Assembly (NCBI GenBank): GCA_022181065.1
Contig: BQMY01000089.1
Location: 1-64,000 of the forward strand
DNA from: Melioribacteraceae bacterium
GTDB taxonomy: Bacteria > Bacteroidota > Ignavibacteria > Ignavibacteriales > Melioribacteraceae
Reading direction: 5' to 3'
Length of the DNA: 64,000 nucleotides
Shown: in pieces, positions 54,761 through 64,000 of the stretch
Numbering within the stretch: the stretch's first letter is position 1
How the letters are laid out: each line of letters starts with the position of its first letter
Notes under the pieces: model-generated
The model's input: only the letters and a program-made list of their open reading frames with translations
Databases searched by the model: none
What the model was told of the DNA's origin: nothing
Made by a program: the position numbers and the translations under genes

Positions 54761-55164
54761 CATGGATTTACGAGCTGTAATGGCCCTTTCCCGCTCTGCG
54801 GGACAGGAGACAAGATCAGGTGTCCATTATGCGAGGGCTGCTGAGGCACTCGAAGCACCCGTCACCGGCTGAATTTCCCAAAGTGGCTTGACCGTTTCCG
54901 CTCTGCGAGATGGTCGGCGTGTGAAGATAATTGTGCACACTTATTATCAGGCGTTTTTTACCGCAAAAGCAAACTTTGCCTTTAAATCATCTCATCCAAA
55001 AAACATTAAACCGGGACCTCACAATTTGCAGTTCTATATAACATACTTTGCATTTGCAGTATGATACCCCCTTAGGCAGAAATTCACTGAATTAACAAAA
55101 TAAGTTAACAATTGAACTTGTGCCTTAAATAGATGTTTTGATTTATAAATCAACGGGAGAAAGT

Positions 55165-55779
55165 ATGAGCAAAATTAAATTAACACCTCTCAAGGATGGT
55201 CCACTTCTTCTTGTAAACGCGGAATTTATTTTTGGAAAAAACGGCGAAAAAATTGAAGCAAAAGAAAAATCTTTTTTATGCCGGTGTGGTGCGTCCTCTA
55301 ATAAACCCTTCTGCGATGGTACCCATAATAAAACTGGTTACAGCAGTGATCGGGAACAAACACGTTCCAACGATTATTACAAAACTTATGAAGGGAAGGA
55401 AATCATCATTAATGATAACAGAACGATATGTTCACACGCCGCGGTTTGCGTTTCAAAACTTGCTGAAGTTTTTGATGTTGAGAATCGTCCCTGGATAAAC
55501 GCTGACGGCGCAACCGCGGAAAAAATAAAAGAGGTCATTAAAAAATGTCCCTCTGGTGCTCTCACCTTCGTGGAAAAAGATAAGGTTGTCACCGAATGGT
55601 CTGAAAATGAGACCGTTTCCTTCGAAAAGAACGGACCTTACTTGTTTCAGGGTGGTATAGAAATAGAGAACGATCCTCAGCCTCCGGTAAATGATCACTA
55701 TGTTATCTGCAGATGTGGGAAGTCAAAAAACAAACCTTATTGCGATGGTAATCACCACAATTATAAATTTGACAGCTAA
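55165..55779 (+). CDS. CDGSH iron-sulfur protein with middle ferredoxin-like domain
   Basis: 204 residues starting at ATG 55165, which has GGGAGAAAG just upstream; the TTG-led frame from 55138 is ignored. Two CDGSH [2Fe-2S] motifs are present, CRCGASSNKPFCDGTH near residue 38 and CRCGKSKNKPYCDGNH near residue 181, each with the Cys3-His ligand set. Between them lies a Fer4_19-like domain (CSHAAVCVSKLAEVFD and KKCPSGALTF). The arrangement is found in soluble bacterial proteins linked to redox balance; no partner is adjacent. Confidence 0.88.
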   Translation: MSKIKLTPLKDGPLLLVNAEFIFGKNGEKIEAKEKSFLCRCGASSNKPFCDGTHNKTGYSSDREQTRSNDYYKTYEGKEIIINDNRTICSHAAVCVSKLAEVFDVENRPWINADGATAEKIKEVIKKCPSGALTFVEKDKVVTEWSENETVSFEKNGPYLFQGGIEIENDPQPPVNDHYVICRCGKSKNKPYCDGNHHNYKFDS

Positions 55780-55877
55780 ATAAATAAGTAAAAGAGACGA
55801 TAATAACCTTTAGATGAGTATTTGCCTTGATTTTTACGTAGTTTTATGCTTTATTGAAGTATAATTCAAATTATGTT

Positions 55878-56345
55878 ATGAAAAAGTTTTCGAATAAAAT
55901 ATTGCCATTGTTTCTTATTGCGGCACTCTTCTTTTCAACATCAGGTTATTATAATGTTGAGCATATTTGTGCCTGCTACGAAGAAGAAGTATGTAATGAT
56001 GCACAAAGAGATTGCTGTTCAATCTACGATAAAGTGCTGGCTGAAGAAAGTGGTTGTGTCCCGGAACATCAGGAACACTCGAACTGCGGAGCTACCTGTG
56101 TCACAACTTGTTCTTATGATGTGAACAGAATAGTTATATACCCTGATCAACTACCTGTAAATGAAAACTTGAAACTCAAACCCGAGTTCATTAAATCTGT
56201 AATAATAGATTTTGAAGAAGAAAACAAGAATTTTTATTCTACTTATTTTAATCTTGAGCTCCCCTATACCTCACCCAATTCCCATGGAAAAGAACTTGTC
56301 ATAAGTCTCCACCACTTAAAGACTCCTTGTCTGGTTAACTCGTAG
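55878..56345 (+). CDS. Small secreted Cys-rich protein upstream of a TonB receptor
   Basis: The ATG at 55878 yields a signal peptide (KILPLFLIAALFFSTSGYY); the longer frame starts with TTG at 55854. The mature part of about 130 residues holds EHICACYEEE, a CNDAQRDCCS pair and GATCVTTC, then a hydrophobic-poor stretch ending HHLKTPCLVNS. The His/Cys pattern, size and place 40 nt before a TonB-dependent receptor recall HYC_CC_PP-type proteins of the FCB group, which are found next to putative metal receptors; that identification is tentative. Confidence 0.72.
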   Translation: MKKFSNKILPLFLIAALFFSTSGYYNVEHICACYEEEVCNDAQRDCCSIYDKVLAEESGCVPEHQEHSNCGATCVTTCSYDVNRIVIYPDQLPVNENLKLKPEFIKSVIIDFEEENKNFYSTYFNLELPYTSPNSHGKELVISLHHLKTPCLVNS

Positions 56346-56385
56346 CATTACGTTTTATCAGATTTTATAATTAAAGGAGTTTAAA

Positions 56386-58611
56386 ATGCGATTTTTAATT
56401 CTTGCGCTTTTTTTGAGTAATTTGCTCATGGCACAAAACGTTACCGGAATAGTTTACGAACTAACCGATGATGGCAGAATACCCCTGCCCGGTGTAAATG
56501 TTTACTGGGAAGGAACCCAAACTGGTACCACAACCGATACCGACGGAAAATTCAGTATTGATAAAGTAGAAAACGTATATAATTTAATTGTTTCATATAT
56601 ATCTTATGAACCTGATACAGTTTTCATAGGTGATGAAAGTAATCACGCTGAAATTTTTCTCTCCAACAATCGCGAACTTGATGAGATAACTATTTTCGCG
56701 AGAGTTACTTCCCTTACGTACAAAGATTTCGAGGTTCAACCTGTACAGGAAATCACGAGACATGAATTACAAAAAGCAGCGTGTTGTAATTTGTCTGAAA
56801 GTTTTGAAACAAACGCGTCTGTTGATGTTTCCTACAGTGACGCTGTAACGGGTGCCAAACAAATTAAAATGCTTGGTCTCGCGGGAAAATACAGCCAGAT
56901 CATGACAGAAAACATCCCCAATTTACGTGGTCTGGCTTCCGCATTTGGTATATACTATATTCCGGGACCATGGATGCAGTCTATCCAAATCTCCAAAGGT
57001 ACCGCCTCAGTAAGAAACGGTTTTGAATCCATTACCGGTCAGATCAACATTGAATTCAAAAAGCCGGTAATGAGTGAAAAGTTCTATGCCGATGTTTATT
57101 CCAACAGTATGCTCAAAACAGATGTAAACTCGAATACTTACTACCAGCTTAATGACAATCTCTCAACTCTCCTGTTGGTTCATGGTGAATACTTTGATAA
57201 ACAACTGGATGAATCATATGACGGATTTCAGGATCATCCTAATGTGAAACAGTTTAATGTCATCAACCGATGGCGATATGAAGACTTTGAAAATTGGCAT
57301 ATCGACGCAGGTGTGAACATCCTCTCAGAAGAAAGAACCGGTGGTCAAATGGGTAATAACACACTCCCTTCCTCTTCAATTTACCGCACCGGTATTAATT
57401 CTTCACGTTTTCAGCTCTGGTCAAAAACCGGCTACATATTTGATCAGACAGAGGATGATCATACCGAACATGAAGGTGAAGAACACAAGGAAGAAGCACC
57501 AATGAGTCTTGGTTTTATAAATATGTTTACCCTCCATGGTCAGGAATCACGTTTTGGTCTTCGTGAATATAATGCAGATGAATTTGAATATTATACCAAT
57601 TTGATTCTGGACTATTCGCTGTTCGGACACAAAATTAGTTCAGGCGTGAGTATGAGTTACAATAAATATGATCAGACTTTTTCAAATTCTGAGAGTTACA
57701 GAGAAGATATCATTCCGGGAATTTTCACCGAATATACATTCTCTCACGAACAAAATTTCACCGCTATTTTTGGTGCAAGGGCTGATCACCACAATCGTGA
57801 AGGATGGTTTTATACACCGCGTTTACATTTGCGATACGCTCCGGCAGATAATACAATTTTACGTTTTAGCGCGGGAAAAGGTTACAGAACCGCAAACATT
57901 ATATCCGAAAACATTTCGCTGCTTTCAACTTCCCGCAATTTTTTCATTGATGAATCTCTTAAAATGGAAGACGCATTCAATATCGGCTTTAACATAACTC
58001 AGTATTTCTTACCGTTTGACAGACAATTGAGCATCAGTCTTGATTTTTATCGAACCGAATTCAATAATAAAATCATTGTTGATATTGAAAAAAACGCAAG
58101 TGAGGTTCATTTTTATAATCTTTCCGGGGAATCGTTTGCAAATAACGCGCAAATAGAAATTGCCTATGAAGTTCTTCCCCGTTTTGATGTTAGAACCGCC
58201 TTCAGATATACTGACGCAAAATCAACCTATTCAGGAAAGTTGATAGAAGATCCGCTAAACAAAAAAATGAAGGGGTTGTTATCGTTTTCCTATTATACCC
58301 CGGATGATTCATGGCAATTTGATTTGACCGCGCAGTTTAATGGTAAATCCAGAATTCCGGATTTATCGGGTAATCCTGAAGCAAACCTTGCTGATTATTC
58401 CCCGGCACACACATTATTGCTGGCACAGATCACTAAAAATTTCGGCAGCTATGAGATATATGTCGGAGGTGAAAACCTTACAGATTTCAAACAAGCCAAT
58501 CCGGTAATAGCTCCTGATGATCCATACGGTCCAAACTTCGACGCATCAGTCATTTGGGGACCTGTATCAGGAAGAAGTTTCTACCTTGGCGCAAGATATA
58601 CATTTAATTGA
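56386..58611 (+). CDS. TonB-dependent receptor with carboxypeptidase-like N-terminal domain
   Basis: 741-residue outer-membrane gated channel. Signal peptide ending LLMAQ, a CarboxypepD_reg-like beta-sandwich (NVTGIVYEL, about residues 18-100), a plug domain with KAACCNLSESFETN (Cys pair near residue 132) and a 22-strand-type barrel ending in LGARYTFN. An extracellular-loop-like segment near residue 355 is rich in His and Glu (HTEHEGEEH), which suggests metal ions or metal complexes as substrate. Together with the small Cys-rich gene just upstream it looks like a metal-acquisition pair; the metal is unknown. Confidence 0.88.
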   Translation: MRFLILALFLSNLLMAQNVTGIVYELTDDGRIPLPGVNVYWEGTQTGTTTDTDGKFSIDKVENVYNLIVSYISYEPDTVFIGDESNHAEIFLSNNRELDEITIFARVTSLTYKDFEVQPVQEITRHELQKAACCNLSESFETNASVDVSYSDAVTGAKQIKMLGLAGKYSQIMTENIPNLRGLASAFGIYYIPGPWMQSIQISKGTASVRNGFESITGQINIEFKKPVMSEKFYADVYSNSMLKTDVNSNTYYQLNDNLSTLLLVHGEYFDKQLDESYDGFQDHPNVKQFNVINRWRYEDFENWHIDAGVNILSEERTGGQMGNNTLPSSSIYRTGINSSRFQLWSKTGYIFDQTEDDHTEHEGEEHKEEAPMSLGFINMFTLHGQESRFGLREYNADEFEYYTNLILDYSLFGHKISSGVSMSYNKYDQTFSNSESYREDIIPGIFTEYTFSHEQNFTAIFGARADHHNREGWFYTPRLHLRYAPADNTILRFSAGKGYRTANIISENISLLSTSRNFFIDESLKMEDAFNIGFNITQYFLPFDRQLSISLDFYRTEFNNKIIVDIEKNASEVHFYNLSGESFANNAQIEIAYEVLPRFDVRTAFRYTDAKSTYSGKLIEDPLNKKMKGLLSFSYYTPDDSWQFDLTAQFNGKSRIPDLSGNPEANLADYSPAHTLLLAQITKNFGSYEIYVGGENLTDFKQANPVIAPDDPYGPNFDASVIWGPVSGRSFYLGARYTFN

Positions 58612-58711
58612 TTTTTGAGAGGATAATCCCCTTAATTTGCCAATACACTTTGTTTGTACTGAGTAATTTCAGGGAGGATTAATGATATCGCTCATAAATT
58701 CAGGAATGAAA

Positions 58712-58736
58712 GGCGGTACGTTTTGAACGTACCGCC
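58712..58736. terminator. Bidirectional hairpin between the TonB receptor and aqpZ
   Basis: Perfect 11-bp stem GGCGGTACGTT/AACGTACCGCC with a 3-nt loop between convergent genes. A clear T-run is absent, so it may act as a Rho-independent terminator in a weak form or as a 3'-end stabilising hairpin. Confidence 0.65.
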
Positions 58737-58767
58737 CAACTTAAAAGATTATTTTACATAATGAGCT

Positions 58768-59454
58768 TTATTTTTCTTCGGGTGAGATCATTTTATATAT
58801 AAATCCCGCCAAAATCGCCCCCGCGATCGGGGCAACCCAAAAGAGCCACAATTGAGAAAGCGCCCAGTCACCAACAAAAAGTGCCTGACTTGTACTCCTT
58901 GCAGGATTAACAGACGTATTTGTTACAGGAATACTGATGAGGTGTATCAGGGTTAAACCCAAACCTATCGCAAGACCGGCGAAACCCTTTGGAGCTTTGG
59001 AATGAGTGGCGCCAAGAATAATAATTAAAAATATAAAAGTCATAACCACTTCGGTTACCAAAGCAGCAAGCATTCCGTAACCACCAGGAGAGTTTTCTCC
59101 ATAACCGTTAGCCGCAAATCCCCCCAGCTCAAAACCTGGTTTGCCGGAAGCTATAATGTATAAAACAGCCGCACCCGCGATTCCCCCAAGAACCTGAGCC
59201 ACGATATAAGGTACGAGTTCTTTTGTGTCAAATCTGCCACCAGCCCATAAACCGAGAGAAACAGCCGGATTAAGATGGCAACCCGAAATATGCCCGATTG
59301 CGTATGCCATTGTAACTACTGTTAGTCCGAAAGCGAGTGAGACACCGACAAATCCAATACCAAGTTCGGGAAATGCCGCAGCCAATACCGCGCTCCCGCA
59401 ACCACCCAGCACCAGCCAGAAGGTTCCAATAAATTCTGCAACTAATTTTTTCAC
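58768..59454 (-). CDS. aqpZ: Aquaporin Z-type water channel
   Basis: 228-residue inner-membrane MIP channel with six transmembrane helices and both NPA motifs: [13 protein letters not shown] and [12 protein letters not shown]. The His beside the first NPA and the Arg after the second fit the narrow aquaporin selectivity filter rather than a glycerol facilitator. The gene is alone, with 202 bp to the next gene. Confidence 0.93.
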   Translation of the reverse strand: MKKLVAEFIGTFWLVLGGCGSAVLAAAFPELGIGFVGVSLAFGLTVVTMAYAIGHISGCHLNPAVSLGLWAGGRFDTKELVPYIVAQVLGGIAGAAVLYIIASGKPGFELGGFAANGYGENSPGGYGMLAALVTEVVMTFIFLIIILGATHSKAPKGFAGLAIGLGLTLIHLISIPVTNTSVNPARSTSQALFVGDWALSQLWLFWVAPIAGAILAGFIYKMISPEEK

Positions 59455-59601
59455 TTTATCCTCAGTGAATTGTTATGAAATATTGTGGGTTGAGTGTATT
59501 TTACAATACCAGTATGTATTGAAAGCAGAATGGTAGAAATACCATTGAATATATTTTAAAGTTAAACTTTAGTCAACAGGTTTTTATTATATATATATTA
59601 A

Positions 59602-59634
59602 AAATGCGACCCCAATAATTTTGAAGTCGCATTT
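59602..59634 (-). terminator. Terminator after the secreted subtilase
   Basis: Arms AAATGCGAC and GTCGCATTT (9 bp) around a 15-nt loop, 23 nt past the subtilase stop. On the minus strand it is followed by TTTTTAAT, a reasonable T-run. Confidence 0.75.
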
Positions 59635-59656
59635 ATAAATAATTATTCGCTAATCG

Positions 59657-62600
59657 TTACTTCATGAGCATCATTTTTTTGGTGTCGGAGAAAGTTCTTC
59701 CGTCAGCACCATTTGCTGATACAGTATAAATATACATACCACTCGCAAGCTGTGAAGCATTGAATTTCACTTCATGACTTCCGGCTGAAAATTCTTTCGC
59801 GACAATATCATTTACCTTTTCACCAAGCATATTGTAAAGTGAGACTGTAACTTTCGCGTCAACAGGCAAGGCAAAATTTATAGTTGTTGACGGGTTGAAC
59901 GGATTCGGGTAGTTCTGACCCAAAGTAAACTCTGTTGGTATCTCAACACTACTAACCGACATACTATTTATTCTAGTATCAGCAATTACGATCTGCTCAC
60001 CAGCCTTCAATGAAGCGTTTAGCAGTATTCCGCCTAAATTATCCTGAAGAGTTATATCGCTTCCTTCTGCCGAAATTGTAACAGGATATTCCAGCCCCTG
60101 CATTTTTATTTCGCCTGAAACTGAAGATTCAACAACTTTATTACTACTGAATCTTACATCAAATACTTGTGATGGCGGCAAAGGAGGTAATTCAAAATAC
60201 TCGCTATTTGATAAATTTGCACCTAACAACAACTTGGTAGTATTTCCGGCAGCGTCTGTTAGAACAAGACTTGCAGATGATGTAATTTCATTCTTCGGCA
60301 CTCCACTTTTTGCGGCTTTGTTCGAATATGTTAAAACACCATTACCACTTGCTTTCACCCAGTAACCATGACCCGGCATCAACGATTCCGCGATACCGTA
60401 TCCGCTGCTAAACTCATAAAATGGAGAGGTTAATAATCCTGATGGATTTGTTCCAATTCCACTCACCATCATTTCATATTCCATAGGTCCAATGAGATTC
60501 CAGCCTTCCTTTACGGGAACATCATCACCTGTTGGCTGCCCCAGCATTTCAATCTGATCGGCTCCGTCAAACTTGACCCAATATCCATATCCCGGCACAC
60601 AGGTATTAACTGTATAATATCCGTTATCAAAACCAAATGCCTGCGAAACAGCACCGGGATAAACAGCTGATACACTCATATCATCCATATCCATCGGCGC
60701 TGATACAATATTCCATCCGGTAGAAACATCTATCATCAATGCCATAACATCAGCATATTCAATCACAAGATCTGTGATCGATGAATTTGTTATCTCCACT
60801 GAACTCTCAGTCTTCATATCAACAGTAATAATAGAGCCCCCAAACGGATCCTTCAGCATAAACATTCCATCAGGGAGATTATCGGGATTCCAGGATAATG
60901 TCACCGGATACCCTGCCGAACCTGCCTGCAATCCGATATTCCAGGTTATAGCCTCTTCGGAGGAATTCCGTAAATCAACCAATGAGCCGACATTTCCGGG
61001 AAGATTGAATCTGGAATCGAAAACTCCGGCAGGAGGAAGTGGGGGAAGTTCAAATTCATCAAGAGAAGCATCAATACCCTCAGTTGCCGTTGGATCCTGA
61101 CCAAATGTGAGGGTATTACTAACTTCAACTCCGCCAGCGTCGGCCACAAGAATATCAGTCGCCCATGAATCACTCGTTCCACCTTCACCAATTGTCATTG
61201 TTACAGGAATTATAATTTCTGAATTGTCAGGATCAGTGGTTGTGATAACAACATCCATTGAATAATCACCTTCGGGAAAATCTTCCGAAATAAATGAAAG
61301 CTCTACATCTACAGAACTTCCGTTATAAATCGTTCCTTCCATTGTATCCGAGGCTAGCCAATCCGGTTCAGCAGAGAATTTAACCGCAAGCCCGTCCTCT
61401 ATATAAACGCCATTCTGAACAATTTGTAAACCATCAAGACCATCATGATCTTCTATACCTACACTTGCGCTATTTACACCATCGGTCATAGCTTCATAGT
61501 AGAACATTACTTTACCACTGGAATGGAGCACAATCTGGAAAGTATAATCTTGACCAGGCTGACCGTAGAATCTTGGCCACTGATCATATTGTACGATAAA
61601 CTTATTACCTTCTTGTTTATAGAAAACAGTACCGCCCTCGGAACCGTCAAGATCATCCCAAAATGCCGCAATAATTCCATTAGGTACTGATGATGATGGT
61701 ATGGCAGAGTTTGAATATGTATTTCCGGAAAACTCGAAGAATGTCAGGAACCCGTTCGACCCAACATATATCTCATCGTAGGTTTCACCGTAGTATTTAA
61801 AATTGAATCCGAGATCAAATGGTCCAGCATAACCTTCATCCTCGGGATCAAAAGTTCCTGATGGAGTCCAGTTTGAAGCTGCCGTTCCTGTTGTGGAAAT
61901 ATCATTCCACTCATATTCAGGGCCATCGGGTTCATTGCTGTCAATCCACTCATATCCGAACAAATCAGGTCCGCCGGCTCCACGAAATCCAACACCACCG
62001 AATTCAATCGGTTTATTTTTTGTTCCTTTTGTTGACTCAATGGCATTTACTTTTGGAATTAGTTTCACTTTCAACGCATCAGAAGAAGGGAAATTGTTAT
62101 TGGCAAGTTCTATGGTAAAGTCCATTGTTGAATTATCAAACGAGACATTCGCGAGATTAAAGGACTCCGTTGTTGATGACATTGGATCCAGATTAACTGA
62201 AATACTCATTGGATCAACTGATGCTTCCGGCGCACCCCAGGTCATACCCTCGGCATTGTTAGAAAGCCCGGAAACATTACCCCATATATCTGATGACTTG
62301 ATCGCAAAATGATATGTTGTGGAGAAATCGAGTCCCTCAATCATATACACTTCAGCTTCCCCTGAGTCAGCGGGTGCTTCACTATATGAAAGCATATTTG
62401 CATTCTCAAAATCAGTATCATTCAAGACAGGGTTTTCTGACCATCTAAGATCATATGCAACCACACCATTTCTTGATGTATCGAAAGGTGCAGTCCAGCC
62501 AAGTGCCAGGGACGATGAAGTCTGATCAATCACCATGAGATCAGTGACAGTGGATGGTGGAACCTGATCAGGCTCTTCAATCACCATGAGCAATGAATTA

Positions 62601-63991
62601 TAGATATTTAATCTTCCCCCGGTAACTGTAATTCCGTCCAATGCCGGGATAGGATCTACATTATCAAAAAGATGCTGCTTGAAAATCAAAGCATATGCAG
62701 CGGGATCGTTCTTGTAAGCTTCCATAATCGTCTGATTTGCCGCAGAGTACATTAATGCAATAGCACCCGCAACAGTTGGCGTAGCCATTGACGTACCGGT
62801 TTTATTACCATAAGAATTTCCGGGGATTGCGTTATATATGGCTGTTCCTGGTGCACCAAGATCAATAGTAGTTAAACCATACGCCGCGCCGCTGTTTTTT
62901 TGGTCAGTATCAGTTGTATTGGTAACCGCTACCATATAATCACTGGGGCATGCAGTTGGTACATCTCCCTGTATATCAACATCGATATTCAAATTTGCGG
63001 TAGCTCCGCAATTCAGGACACCAATTGAGCCGAGAGAATCATACATTGCGCACCAGATGGGATAGTCAGACGGATCACCATAGTCAACACCAAATGAGGC
63101 ATTAGTTACAACCACAAAGGCTCCATACTGACCATTAGTTTCATTATAACGTGAACGCATTTCGTGAACATACCCGTATGCTTCCACTACAGTAGCTTCC
63201 ACACTGGAAGAACCTGCAATCGGCATAATTTTAGCATTCGGATTAACCCCGGAAACACCAATCCCGTTATTACCCACGGCAGCCGCAATTCCGGCAACAT
63301 GGGTACCGTGACTGCTGCTCGGAATAGAACCATCACTTTCATAAGCATCCCAGCCATCATAATCATCAATGTAACCGTTATTATCATCATCAATATTATT
63401 ATTGGGTATTTCATGAACATTTTTCCAATAACTTATATCTTCATGATTAATATCGGCACCACCATCAATTACAGCAATAACCACCTCATCACCAGTTGCT
63501 GTAACACCACCAAAGCTCAGATCCCATGCTTCGACAGCATCAATATCAGCATCAGGAGTTCCTCCGGTCTGACCGGTATTATTTAATGCCCACTGAAGAT
63601 TAAAAGACGGGTCATTGGGTATCATATCTATATAATCATTTTTATTAAACGGTTTGGATGCGTCAACAGATTCTCTGAGCTGCACATAATGATTAAACTG
63701 CGCTATCTTCACATCTTTATGTACCATCACATCAGATAATATTGCTTTATCGGTAGCTTTATTATTTGAATATTCGTAAAGCCAGATATTCATTCTGCGT
63801 GACAATAATTTAACAGGTGTTAATCCGTGTTCTTTCATTTCGTTAGCAAAATTATCTGCCCCTTTATTTAAATCCAGCATGATAATCAACTGGTTTGGGA
63901 CGTATTTTTCTTCCTGCAAAGGAGCATTATTTTGGGAGTATAATGCACCAGAAAAAAGTAACAACAGGATAAGAAGAATATTTTTTTTCAT
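59657..63991 (-). CDS. Large secreted subtilisin-like serine protease with T9SS sorting domain
   Basis: 1444 residues with signal peptide MKKNILLILLLLFSGALYSQ. A short prodomain-like part is followed by a peptidase S8 domain: Asp176 in VIDGGAD, His228 in SSHGTHVAG and Ser401 in GTSMATP, so the catalytic triad is complete. An Fn3 domain (about 480-575) and several beta-rich domains follow. The C-terminus carries NYPNPFNPST and an ATP-independent sorting tail (AKVTVSLYNMLG), marking type IX export and probable cell-surface retention. Start supported by AGGGAAG just before the ATG at the window edge. Confidence 0.92.
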   Translation of the reverse strand: MKKNILLILLLLFSGALYSQNNAPLQEEKYVPNQLIIMLDLNKGADNFANEMKEHGLTPVKLLSRRMNIWLYEYSNNKATDKAILSDVMVHKDVKIAQFNHYVQLRESVDASKPFNKNDYIDMIPNDPSFNLQWALNNTGQTGGTPDADIDAVEAWDLSFGGVTATGDEVVIAVIDGGADINHEDISYWKNVHEIPNNNIDDDNNGYIDDYDGWDAYESDGSIPSSSHGTHVAGIAAAVGNNGIGVSGVNPNAKIMPIAGSSSVEATVVEAYGYVHEMRSRYNETNGQYGAFVVVTNASFGVDYGDPSDYPIWCAMYDSLGSIGVLNCGATANLNIDVDIQGDVPTACPSDYMVAVTNTTDTDQKNSGAAYGLTTIDLGAPGTAIYNAIPGNSYGNKTGTSMATPTVAGAIALMYSAANQTIMEAYKNDPAAYALIFKQHLFDNVDPIPALDGITVTGGRLNIYNSLLMVIEEPDQVPPSTVTDLMVIDQTSSSLALGWTAPFDTSRNGVVAYDLRWSENPVLNDTDFENANMLSYSEAPADSGEAEVYMIEGLDFSTTYHFAIKSSDIWGNVSGLSNNAEGMTWGAPEASVDPMSISVNLDPMSSTTESFNLANVSFDNSTMDFTIELANNNFPSSDALKVKLIPKVNAIESTKGTKNKPIEFGGVGFRGAGGPDLFGYEWIDSNEPDGPEYEWNDISTTGTAASNWTPSGTFDPEDEGYAGPFDLGFNFKYYGETYDEIYVGSNGFLTFFEFSGNTYSNSAIPSSSVPNGIIAAFWDDLDGSEGGTVFYKQEGNKFIVQYDQWPRFYGQPGQDYTFQIVLHSSGKVMFYYEAMTDGVNSASVGIEDHDGLDGLQIVQNGVYIEDGLAVKFSAEPDWLASDTMEGTIYNGSSVDVELSFISEDFPEGDYSMDVVITTTDPDNSEIIIPVTMTIGEGGTSDSWATDILVADAGGVEVSNTLTFGQDPTATEGIDASLDEFELPPLPPAGVFDSRFNLPGNVGSLVDLRNSSEEAITWNIGLQAGSAGYPVTLSWNPDNLPDGMFMLKDPFGGSIITVDMKTESSVEITNSSITDLVIEYADVMALMIDVSTGWNIVSAPMDMDDMSVSAVYPGAVSQAFGFDNGYYTVNTCVPGYGYWVKFDGADQIEMLGQPTGDDVPVKEGWNLIGPMEYEMMVSGIGTNPSGLLTSPFYEFSSGYGIAESLMPGHGYWVKASGNGVLTYSNKAAKSGVPKNEITSSASLVLTDAAGNTTKLLLGANLSNSEYFELPPLPPSQVFDVRFSSNKVVESSVSGEIKMQGLEYPVTISAEGSDITLQDNLGGILLNASLKAGEQIVIADTRINSMSVSSVEIPTEFTLGQNYPNPFNPSTTINFALPVDAKVTVSLYNMLGEKVNDIVAKEFSAGSHEVKFNASQLASGMYIYTVSANGADGRTFSDTKKMMLMK

Positions 63992-64000
63992 GTCTTCCCT

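Larger units (their letters stand above)
54297..55164. other. Repeat-rich intergenic region ahead of the CDGSH gene
   Basis: This 868-bp gap holds a family E copy (54341-54420, inverted), family A copy 6 (54560-54634), family B copy 3 (54701-54760), and a composite inverted module (54783-54822) with CTGAGGCACTCGAAG (54841). The last 250 bp are AT-rich and should carry the CDGSH promoter. No RNA gene was recognised. Confidence 0.75.

Noticed and set aside
58682-58726. 15-codon frame (14-residue product) with AGGGAGG at 58671-58677 ahead of its ATG
   Set aside because: It runs into the terminator hairpin, encodes an unremarkable peptide and has no downstream gene in the same direction; too short to support.

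Overview
The window looks like a chromosomal stretch of an AT-rich, anaerobic or facultatively anaerobic bacterium of the FCB (Bacteroidetes/Chlorobi/Ignavibacteria) superphylum. The main evidence is two secreted proteins ending in a type IX secretion-type sorting domain (NYPNPFNPST motif), a TonB-dependent receptor with a carboxypeptidase-like N-terminal domain, a two-component sensor with a seven-bladed-type sensory repeat region, and an electron-bifurcating-type [FeFe] hydrogenase operon under Rex. An Ignavibacteria-like lineage fits best, but no rRNA is present to prove it.

Layout. 1-2003: sensor kinase cut off at the left edge by unrelated sequence. 2266-4844: pepD and a YchF-type GTPase. 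5335-8644: gatE-gatD, an archaeal-type tRNA-dependent amidotransferase. 9057-14446 (minus): mevalonate pathway operon (flavin reductase, mvaD, phosphomevalonate kinase, a fused HMG-CoA reductase/mevalonate kinase, idi). 14551-20861: GNAT enzyme and an RND efflux operon. 21159-27907: Sel1 protein, SpoIIE/RsbU phosphatase, hybrid sensor and LuxR regulator. 27904-37754 (minus): rex, a small unknown protein, hydC, hydB, hydA, then a sensory (HydS-type) [FeFe] hydrogenase and a SpoIIE-like phosphatase, the last two separated by blocks of structured repeats. 37855-40426: repeat-rich island with a GIY-YIG nuclease and an MNT/HEPN pair whose HEPN gene carries an in-frame stop. 40427-46353 (minus): DUF5683-like protein, mtaB, rpsA, cmk, suhB. 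46506-51621 (plus): lon, fRMsr, dnaX, membrane protein. 51864-64000: secreted phosphodiester-glycosidase-like protein, CDGSH protein, small Cys-rich protein with TonB receptor (probably metal-linked), aquaporin, large secreted subtilase.

The most notable items are: gatDE in a bacterial genome; the HMGR-mevalonate kinase fusion; a dnaX slippery A10 run with an upstream Shine-Dalgarno-like AGGGAG and an immediate -1 stop, which predicts programmed production of a short gamma form; a hydS gene flanked by same-orientation repeat blocks; and several families of hairpin-rich intergenic repeats whose stems show compensatory base changes between copies, concentrated around the GIY-YIG gene. No rRNA, tRNA or CRISPR array was recognised.
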